DNA of 64,000 nt. Source: Bubalus kerabau (lineage: Eukaryota; Chordata; Mammalia; Artiodactyla; Bovidae). Location of the stretch: NCBI RefSeq assembly GCF_029407905.1, contig NC_073630.1, positions 41,441,001 through 41,505,000 of the forward strand, written 5' to 3'. Within the stretch, counting starts at the first letter, position 1, and each line of letters opens with the position of its first letter. The position numbers and the translations under genes are program-made. Positions 55,461-64,000 of this stretch are shown here, one piece after another. The notes under the pieces were generated by a model that saw only the letters and a list, made by a program, of their open reading frames with translations, did not search any database and was not told the origin of the DNA.

Positions 55461-56279
55461 AGAATAAATTAATGGGGTCTATAGATACTGGCTTCTAAAA
55501 TCTATCATTCTATACATTTATATAACACATAAAGAAGCAAACAAATGAATTTTCCAGGTTGCCTAGAAATGGAATTGGAGGGGGAAAAAAATGAAGCCAA
55601 GGTCTTGCTTAAAATTAACAAAAACAAGGAGGAAAAAACATGGCAGGAGGAAATAATTCAGATACCTGCTCTGCCTTTTTTGGTGTTGTTGTTCGTAATT
55701 AAACAATAGGTGAATTCAGTAGGCTGTTTATTATGATAATCACAGAATACTCAGCTCACTATAGGAAAAATGAGGAGAAAAATATGGTAGCCATGAGGGC
55801 CGAACTAAAAAATTTGAATTACTAAATGAATAGAGAGGATAAAAGGGGAGAAGAGAACATCTGAGGCAGGAATTTAAGGTGTGAAGCACTGAAATAAATC
55901 TCTAACAGGTGGTAGCAGCTGGTTAAGGAAGAGAAGGGTGACCCTTGAACCACTTACCTCAGATAGACAAAGCAGGTCTGGAGGCTGCAGGGAGAAAATC
56001 AAGATTTACGAAACAGAACACAACTGGCATTGATGGCTCCCCCAGCACCACTCTGCTGGATACAGACAGGTCTTGTCCCAGCGAGATAAAACAAAATAAA
56101 ATAACTACAAGTCAGAAATGTACCGGATTGTGTGGCAAGAGGGAGTGGACAACAGGGAGGGAGTGGATAGGTTTTGGGAATGAACTGGATATAATAATCT
56201 TAATTTACTAAAAGCAAAAAAAAAAAAAACAATAAATTTTTTTTCTAGTCACATCATATCAAAATTCTACCAATAAAAA

Positions 56280-56475
56280 TGGATCAGCAAACTTTTTCTG
56301 CAAAGGGTCAGGGTATTTTAGTCTTTGTGGGTTTAGGATCTCTGTTGCAACTACTCAATTTAGCTTTTGCAGCATAAAACAGCAATAGACAAAACACATA
56401 AGTGAATGATCATGGCAATGTTCCAATAAAACTACTTAAAAGGCAGGCTGGGGGCCAGACACCTCAATTTGGAAA
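56280..56475 (+). repeat. Old MER-type DNA transposon (copy 2)
   Basis: 'gatcagcaaactttttctgc', 'gttgcaactactcaatttag' and 'tgttccaataaaactactta' match the family of copy 1 at 18190-18545. Confidence 0.6.
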
Positions 56476-56654
56476 GTTAATCTTGTTTGAAAATAGTGCT
56501 GTACTTCATATCCATTAATAGGGTGAATCAACCAAATTATCTTTCTTCAAGTTTTACTAATTATGTTGTTAAACTGAAAAAACAACTTGAAATATTTTTT
56601 GCTAAGTTCCCTGAGTTACTTTGTAACTCTAATGTCTAACAATGCCCAGTAGAT

Positions 56655-56673
56655 AAAAAAAAAAAAAAAAAAA
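56655..56673. repeat. Poly-A tract
   Basis: A run of about 19 A residues with no recognisable retroposon attached. Confidence 0.8.
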
Positions 56674-57556
56674 TACAATATTTGTTGAATAAATGGAATA
56701 GTTTTCCATGAAAGATATGGGGCAATTAGTAAAGCAGAATATTCTGTAATGGTTGACAAAGCAATGAGATATAAGATATGAGAGGAATATAAGACAGAAA
56801 TTCTAGGAAAAAAAAGATAAGGAATTACCAAAGTAGCTGTTTCATAATGCAATATTACTATATTAAAACTCTTTAAAATCTAAGTCTTCTTCTCTTTAGT
56901 CAGTTGCTATGAAAATTACAATAATGGGGAAAATATCTAATTGTAAACAGAATGTATTAAAGCCTTTTTTATTTCCTTAGAATGCTTTAAATTACTGGGT
57001 CACAGTTTTAATATTTTTACTGATGGCACTGGCAAGTAACAAGACGATAATATAAAGCTCATGTAAAAAAGAACAGGTCAATATATTTATTATTTTTTAC
57101 ATTAAAATATGTCTTTTTTATCCAGTTCTGACCAAATTAAGAGTGTGGTTTAATTAAGACTCAAGGAGACTCTGATCTCGTATGTTTTCCTAAACTTGTA
57201 AGGTATTTTCTTATGATTTTTAATACAGAGAGGAAAGCCACCTGAACTGACTGCTACTTCCTTTCTTGATTCATTATGAAATAAAATCTATACAAAAATG
57301 AAACTTATAAATCAGACTTATCAAAATGTGATTATTTTGGCCTGAATGTTATTTACCAGAATCATCTTTTCATGGTGAATCATAGTAAAGCACTTACAAT
57401 TTAATTCTGATTAACAATTTATGTACAAGAGCAAGTCTAGTATATAAATTAACTTATATATTTATAGTCACTGCATTCTTTCTGATAATATCACAGTAAG
57501 TACAGAGAAAGCCTAGCAGGAAACTATGTAGAGCAGTGTTTCCAAAACTATGTTCT

Positions 57557-57740
57557 GGGGCTTCCCAGGTGGCGCTCGTGGTGCCTGCCAATGCAGGAGA
57601 TTTAAGAGACACTGGTTTGATCCCTGGGTCAGGAAACTCCCCTGGAGAAGGAAATGGCAACCCATCCCAGTATCCATGCCTGGAGAATCCCATGGATAGA
57701 CGAACGATGGGGTTGCAAAGACTGAAGCGACTTAGCGTGC
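57557..57740 (+). mobile_element. Bov-tA SINE with target-site duplication
   Basis: Sense Bov-tA starting GGGGCTTCCCAGGTGGCGCT and ending CTGAAGCGACTTAGCGTGC. A perfect 12-bp duplication AAACTATGTTCT is at 57545-57556 and 57741-57752. Confidence 0.93.
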
Positions 57741-58004
57741 AAACTATGTTCTATGGGACATAAAGTTTGGAGAACATGTTTTAACATACTAATGGGGCAC
57801 TATGATTCGGTAAGCACAAGAAAGAGAACTGAGCATTTCGCAATGTTACTGGACTACAGAACACTTTGCACACAGAACATCTTGGTGGACCAGTTTTTCC
57901 TGGAATATAACTTTGGAATGCTTGTGTAGCAAACCAGATTAAAGTGACTGAATCATTTGGAAACACTTTTCTATCAAAATGAAATTTAGAAAATCATCTA
58001 CTCT

Positions 58005-58279
58005 GCAGCTGATGCTGCTAAGTCACTTCAGTTGTGTCCGACTCTGTGTGACCCCATAGACAGCAGCCCACCAGGCTCCCCCATCCCTGGGATTCTCCAG
58101 GCAAGAACACTGGAGTGGGTTGCCATTTCCTTCTCCAATGCATGAAAGTGAAAAGTGAAAGTGAAGTCACTCAGTCGTGTCTGCCTCTTCGCGACCCCTT
58201 GGACTACAGCCTACCAGTCTCCTCTGAACATGGGATTTTCCAGGCAAGAGTACTGGAGTGGACTGCCACTGCCTTTTCC
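58005..58279 (-). mobile_element. BOV-A2 SINE with target-site duplication
   Basis: Antisense dimer between perfect 12-bp duplications ATCATCTACTCT (57993-58004 and 58280-58291). Confidence 0.93.
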
Positions 58280-58577
58280 ATCATCTACTCTAGTGCTTCA
58301 TAATTTCCATTAGGTAATATGCTGAATGTTACATGAAGTAACTCTAAATTTTATTTTTAACTGTTAAAGGATATTCTGTGCTGAGGTTGCCTCAACCGTA
58401 CAAATTTAAAACAATATCTTGAGTTAGGACTCAGAAAAATATGATAAAATGTTCATTAGCAGGACCAGAGAAGGACGCATGGTTAGTTTCAGTTTTAGGT
58501 AATTAAAAGAGTATATCATTAATTTCAAATCACCCATCAGTGACATATCTCAGTGAAAACCAGAATTCTGAGTGGAA

Positions 58578-58627
<50 letters not shown>
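58578..58627. repeat. Compound (AT)n(GA)n microsatellite
   Basis: About 25 bp of AT followed by about 25 bp of GA with a following GGGAGAGAG variant. It makes artificial open frames (IYIYIYIERERERE) on both strands. Confidence 0.95.
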
Positions 58628-58635
<8 letters not shown>

Positions 58636-59405
58636 TCATTTTTGAGGACAGAAGACAAAACCGGAGAAACTGACAAACTGAACTTTTTTCAGTCATCTCA
58701 GAATCCAATTGAAAGTATAAACCTGAGTTTTGAATTTTTATAGAAAAATTTAACATTTTAGGAAAAATAATATGAGGATAGTAGCTTTAAGTACATAGTA
58801 GGTTATTCTGGCCTGAAACTTCAGAGGTGTCCAAAGTCCATTTATTATATCCAGCTGTATATCAATTAGGAAAAGGCACACATTTGCTTTAGGAACTCAA
58901 ACAACACTGACATTAAAGAGGTCTATGTTATTATTTTCAATAGTCACACATAATTTTAGACCATTATCACCACAAAAATTCTCTTACAACTGGTCCTTCA
59001 CACACCCCATTCTGCCCTCTCTTCTAATCTATATTGTGTGCAGCTATTAGAAAAAGACTTCTTAGAAGTAGTTTGATCATGTAATTTATCACAATTCAAA
59101 GAATAAATTCTTAGTTTGATCTCTTTTCCTTCTGTTACACCCACTTGGTGAACACAGTTTCTATTAAGTAAAATGGCCCATCTTTCTCCCAAGCTTTACA
59201 TTCTGGCAACAGATAAAATCACAAGCTGTTCAATCCTATTACTTATTGAGATGTATTTCAAACATTATTCAGAGCTCAATACTCACCATAAAACTCTTAG
59301 ATTACCTCTTGATTCACAGAAAATAGTCTACTATCCTAAACATTCTCCCCATAAATAATAAACTGATTTGTATCCTCCTAAAAATCATTCCCACTATTCT
59401 CATGT

Positions 59406-59633
59406 TTTCAGCTTCCCAGGTGGCAGTAATGCTGAAAGAACCTGCCTGCAATACAGGAGAGGTAATTAATGAGGCTTTTATCCCTGGGTGGGGAAGATCC
59501 CCTGGAGGAGGGCATGGCAACCCACTCCAGTATTCTCGCCTGGAGAATTCCATGGACAGAGGAGACTGGCGGGCTGTGGTCCATAGTGTCGCAGAGTTGG
59601 ACATGGCTTAAGCAACTTAGCACGCACACATGC
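59406..59633 (+). mobile_element. Bov-tA SINE with target-site duplication
   Basis: Sense Bov-tA, 'cttcccaggtggcagtaatg' to 'cttagcacgcacacatgc'. A 10-bp duplication ATTCTCATGT is at 59396-59405 and 59634-59643. Confidence 0.9.
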
Positions 59634-60639
59634 ATTCTCATGTCTTAGGAGAGAAAGGACTCTTCGGGCCAACACCAATCTCTCTAACGATTCTCATGAT
59701 ACCCCACTATCAAGTCAGGGGCTTCACTCCATTTCCCCTATTTGCCATCTCATTTTTCTACTTCAGTCTTTCATTTTCCAGTGGTTTCTTCCCATTGGCA
59801 TCTAAACATCCTTCAACTGGGCTTCCTCTCACTACTTCCCTATTTCCTCACCAATCTGCCATTTACATTTTTCTGTGCTAATTTTCTTCATTTCTTTTTC
59901 CTGCATTTACTCAATCATAAGAGTTCTGACTCTAAAATAACCTCTTGTGCTACACAGAAGATTTCAAGACCTAACTGACCTCTTATTAACACTTTACACT
60001 GTTGTTTTTTTCCTTTCTTAAAACGTATTTCCTGTCACCATTCTCTGCTGGCTTTCCTCTTATCTCCTGGCTACTCTCACTAGTCTCCTTTTGTACACTT
60101 TTCTTTTCTCCATATCTTTGGGGCTCTGAGACCCTATGTTCTTCACATTTTACACTGAACAGTCGCTTCCACTCTCATGGCTTCAATTATTTGCTGGCCC
60201 CCAAATCTTTATCTTTAGCTGAGACCTCTCTCCTGAGCAAAAACTCTTAACTAGTTGCATCCTAAGTATCTTTTCTTGGATACCCCACTAGATATCTCAA
60301 ACTTTATATGTTTAAAACTGAACACCTAGAGTGAATATTACAATCACCTACCCAGATGTCCAAGCCAAAAACCTGATGTTAAACTTTATTCTTCTATTCT
60401 CTAAGATGGATTCTACTTCATGGATGTCTCTCAAATATATCCATTCTTCCCCAATACTGACACTATTAGGGCTCCAGATTTGTTTTCTTTCCATTAACTG
60501 ATGCTGACCTCACAATTTGTGCTATGCCTCCATCAGCAGCTTTATCTTTTGCCATTTTTTCAACTACCCCACTGCCCCTTCCTAAATTCCTATTTTGTGT
60601 CTTAGCTATATGAACTAGATTAATCAGTGTTCCAGACAA

Positions 60640-60895
60640 CCCTGCTCTCTTCAGTCAACCACATTTTCCCCATGCAATTTGCTTCTGCCTGAAATACTCT
60701 CTGGACTTCTAATACTTTGTCATTCTTCAAATTCCAGCTTAGAAGCAAGAATCCTTGCGTAATTCTCTGACCCTGGGTTCAACTTCCCTATGTGCCCCTA
60801 TAGTGCATCTCTCTCTCCCATCATAGCTCTCATCTTTCCACGAATTGCCTATTCACTATCTTGCATAAGATGGTAAGCTCCTCGAGAGTACAAAA
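60640..60895 (+). repeat. L2-like LINE 3' fragment
   Basis: 'ttctgcctgaaatactctct', 'tcaaattccagcttagaagc' and 'gtaagctcctcgagagtaca' follow the L2 3'-end order. Old and diverged. The stretch 60300-60640 may belong to related old repeat sequence. Confidence 0.55.
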
Positions 60896-60899
60896 CATG

Positions 60900-63450
60900 A
60901 CTTTTACCATTCTATCCCCTTAAAACATGTAATATCACACTTAAAACATAAAATATACTCTATATTTTGAATAAATAAGCAATATAGATCTTATTTTCTT
61001 ACTTAGATGGAAAAAAGCTTTTTGAATCTTGTATCGTGCCTAAGAGCATATTGTAGGCATTCATTAAGTATTTGTTAAAACAAGAATACAATAGAATTGC
61101 ACTTCTTCTTCTTCCTTTCCATGTTTACAGTTGATATAAGCAGTACAAATGTCATCAAGTGTAAGTTTTAAAATTTCTGTGTACTAAACTATATCTATAT
61201 GGTTAATCTTCAAAAGTTTAAAAACAAGACATTTTCAAGTAAAAGCAAAACTCTTCATCAACAGAAATATTCCATTAATTCATTATTACATTATCAAATG
61301 AATTTTCCTAGAAAAGTCCTATTGTTAAGTCTCAAACTTCCAGTCACTATGTATTCAATGAAGAAGAAAAACACATATAAAATAATGAATTTTAGTGTCA
61401 CTTCCAAAAAGGCAAAAAGAAGTATGGAGTATCAAGAATAATGAAAAAAACAACAACACCTTAAGAAACATTTAAAAATCAGATAATATAACAAATATTG
61501 CTATAAATACAACTTTATAAAAATAATGTCCTTGTTGATTGAGTGGGAAAAAAAAGAATGTTAAAACAAAGAAGGAAAGTTATCAGTAAAAGATAAATAA
61601 AACTTTGAGCAGAACAGGAACTATTACTATGAATTTTTAAAATGAGAAAAGGTGAAAAACAACTCCTAATATGATACTAAAGTTTTTTTAAATGTTACAA
61701 AAGAATTTGAAATTAATTTGAAAAACTAACAATTAGGCATCTTCCATCTTATTTTTCTAGGGTGATATATTTAGTGAGATGAAGAATCATATTAAAATAC
61801 ATTTATATTTATACCTTAGAAAGATACAATGGTTAAGCTGGAAGAAACAAAATACAGTTCTGTTGAGAAATGACAATACAAACTATCTTTAGTATGAAAT
61901 GAGGATGGTGTAAAGAATTAAAAATGAAACATTACACTTTATTCTCCATTCATGGCAATCTTTTAAAAATATGTGAACTTATTTTTAGGTGAATTATAAG
62001 CTCTTTTGAAAAAAATAACTATTAGACTTCTTCCCTCTTTCTTCCTGACATACTATTTGTTGTGTTATTTTTAGTTATCCTTAGGCCAAGGAACAAAGGG
62101 CGTTACTTTTGGGTTTGATACATTTTTAATAATAGAGACTCTAATTTGACCATCTTTAAAATTTTAATGATTTACGTTAAAAATTTTAATCACTGCATGT
62201 GAGATATACAGAAATAGGTATTATAAAAGTTATTCAGTTAAGTAATTGAATTTTGGGGTTCATAATAATCTTCTAACCTATTAAAACTTGAGTTTAATTA
62301 CTGTTTTTAATGTTCCAATTTAAGACCTGAAAGTGTTTTTTTAGCTTTTAAAAAAGTTTTTTAAAAACATAACAAAAATTAAGCCACTAATACCTCTCAG
62401 GCCACACAAAAGACTCCCCTAAAATATACAATGTAACAATGCAACCATAGGATAAAAAATCCTTAAATATCCAAATGTAACCCAGTAACCCTGCATTCCT
62501 TCCCTCTTTCATGTCAGGGAAAAAAAATCAACAAACACTAACACACTCTTACATATCCTAAATTGTCTAGCACCTATCAAGAAGCAGAACTGGAACTGGT
62601 TACGATGGCAACTAGTGTTTACACCCCATTTTTCTAGGTTCGAGGGGCAACGGTCTCCCTGAGGCACCAGTGTCAGCTTGGTGTAACTGAGTAAAGCTCA
62701 TAATTACTTGCTAAAGTAATTCCAGTTTGCATTCTGAATTTAGCATTACCTTAAAATTACCTGTATATGATTTTCTCCTTTGGTAGGTGATGTATTATCT
62801 CTATAAAGAAATCCTCATCTTTATATCCATGGAATCAATGTCAGATATGAAAAAACTATTTAATAAGTTGCTGACATATTGGAAAAAAAATCTTGACACT
62901 TTTAAATAGACTCTAAAAGTGGTTCCCAAAGCAGTATCAAAGGGCCTAACAACTTAATGGTGAATGTGAGATTGATACGCTAGGATTATTATATATGTTA
63001 TGGTCTTCATCAAGTCAACCATGAGATAGTTTTTACTTTCCAGATGGTCTCAAAGTTACTAATTTATCATTAGATAATAAATATATATTAGCTTGTAGTG
63101 TAGTAGTAAATTTTTAGATAGCTACTTGGGCATATTTATTTGTCAGACTGTTCTCTATATTTTAAATTAGATCAGATGCAAAAGAAGAGAGTATTTACAT
63201 TAATATTTTAGAAGCTTTCTATGTCTCAAATATACTTTTCTTGAAATCCTGGACACATTTAGATGTGGGGAAGTTCACTGGGACATTTAGCAGCACCTAA
63301 TTTCATGAGTTTCATACTAGGTGCCAAGAAATTAGATTGTCCAAATATTTTAGAAATAAAACTAAATCAACTGTTCCTTTTCTATCCATCATCTGATATT
63401 TCACTCAAGGCACCTACAATGAAACTAAAATTAAGTAGAGAAAAACTTAC
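60900..63450. other. AT-rich intronic stretch without recognised repeats
   Basis: 2.5 kb of AT-rich sequence with no young retroposon. Near 62600-62680 there are two CpG sites (GGTTACGATGG, GGTTCGAGGGGC) and a - strand frame open for about 60 codons; I cannot name it. Confidence 0.5.
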
Positions 63451-64000
63451 CTAGTTGGTATTTTGAATAATAGTTTGCCATTTGTCCACTGTTGCAGGAC
63501 TGTCGTTTATGTCTTTTTGTTGACATTTCTGTGGTCTTCCATGGTGGTCTTTTTCTTTTGTTCATTTTGCTAAGAACTTCACAATTATCAGAAGGATTCT
63601 TGTCATAGTTAACACATTTATTTAATCTACTATTTTCAAGTTGGGCAGGAAATTTATCGCTTGAAGGACTATTTGCTTTAGCATTTTCTATTTCTTTAGA
63701 TTGCTTTTTAAAAGAATTTTGCCTAGCAGACTGGGATCTTAAGGTAAAGCGCTTTGATTCTTCTATGTGAGTTTGATGATTACTTCCACAGTTAACAGAT
63801 TCAGGAGAGTAAATGATGGTATTTAACTTAAAAGTATTTCTGTGTTCGAGATAGTTGATCTTCCTCAAAAATATTCTACAGTCTTTCAAGGTTTTTGACC
63901 TCCAATTATTTGAACATACATTTCCTAGTCTTGGTCCCTTTTCAAAATCTTTTTGGCTGCAGTTTGTTCCATTCTCCTTTGCTTCTGAGTTAAATTTATT
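63451..64000 (-). CDS. LCORL: LCORL long coding exon, 3' end (open at window edge)
   Basis: On the - strand the frame is open from the window edge: NKFNSEAKENGTNCSQKDFE, then KGPRLGNVCSNNWRSKTLKD, RIFLRKINYLEHRNTFKLNT, YSPESVNCGSNHQTHIEESK, KFPAQLENSRLNKCVNYDKN, KMNKRKRPPWKTTEMSTKRH and GQMANYYSKYQL. It is rich in Lys, Asn and Ser and includes basic NLS-like blocks (NKRKRPPWK, KRHKR). A strong donor AG|GTAAGT follows at 63450-63445 (phase 1). If not spliced, the frame would run six more codons (GKFFST) to a stop at 63431-63433. I take it as the end of the large exon used by long LCORL isoforms, which are known to associate with PRC2 in the related PALI proteins. Assignment rests on position and coding character. 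Confidence 0.78.

Larger units (their letters stand above)
44335..63450 (-). other. LCORL: LCORL last intron in the window
   Basis: A 19.1-kb interval between the two visible LCORL exons. It holds the BovB, SINE, MIR and L2 elements listed below. Stretches where I recognise nothing: 45350-46800, 46970-47820, 54000-55000, 55460-56280, 56700-57540, 58640-59390, 59645-60300 and 60900-63450. Small alternative exons cannot be excluded. Confidence 0.65.

Noticed and set aside
55945..56211. 88-codon + strand frame
   Set aside because: No recognisable similarity, no splice context on the + strand; probably chance.
58540..58756. Frames with IYIYIY and ERERER or SLSLSL on both strands
   Set aside because: Translation of the AT/GA microsatellite.

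Overview
The window is nuclear DNA of a bovid ruminant, most likely cattle or a close relative. The evidence is spliced vertebrate genes with long AT-rich introns and abundant ruminant-specific retroposons: BovB LINEs, Bov-tA and BOV-A2 SINEs, and cetartiodactyl tRNA-derived (CHR-type) SINEs. The two genes identify the place as the NCAPG-LCORL locus (bovine chromosome 6), known for association with stature, birth weight and carcass traits. Cattle, bison, buffalo, sheep and goat cannot be separated by reading alone.

Layout. From 937 to 41876 the + strand carries 16 exons of NCAPG, a condensin I HEAT-repeat subunit. They match exons 6 to 21 of the 21-exon gene, all have GT-AG borders, and their phases join into one open frame of about 758 codons ending in TAG at 41874-41876; a polyadenylation signal follows at 41945. 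Exons 1-5 and the promoter lie upstream of the window. The codon corresponding to the known bovine Ile442Met site reads ATT (Ile) at 7221-7223. From about 42.6 kb to the right edge the - strand carries the 3' end of LCORL: a terminal coding exon (44154-44334), a 19.1-kb intron, and the 3' end of a long coding exon (63451 to beyond 64000). The genes are convergent, with about 2.3 kb between their stop codons.

Repeats. Introns hold at least six BovB copies over 500 bp, more than a dozen Bov-tA/BOV-A2 SINEs, several CHR SINEs, nested L1 LINEs of two ages, and old MIR, L2 and MER debris. For many young insertions the target-site duplications (TSDs) can be read, which fixes their borders. Notable cases are a 5'-inverted BovB (25507-27055), a 2.66-kb BovB inside an older repeat (51133-53788), a BOV-A-type monomer inside a BovB (50527-50655), and an inverted pair of sequences next to a hAT-transposase-like reading frame (19777-20295). 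Intron 14 (11.7 kb) is largely LINE.

The two genes are not known to share a pathway: NCAPG acts in mitotic chromosome condensation, LCORL is a nuclear transcriptional cofactor. Their interest here is adjacency inside one strong growth-trait haplotype. I found no CRISPR array, operon, RNA gene or wholly new gene system; the useful leads are LCORL 3'-end isoform structure, the NCAPG variant site and the retroposon structures.
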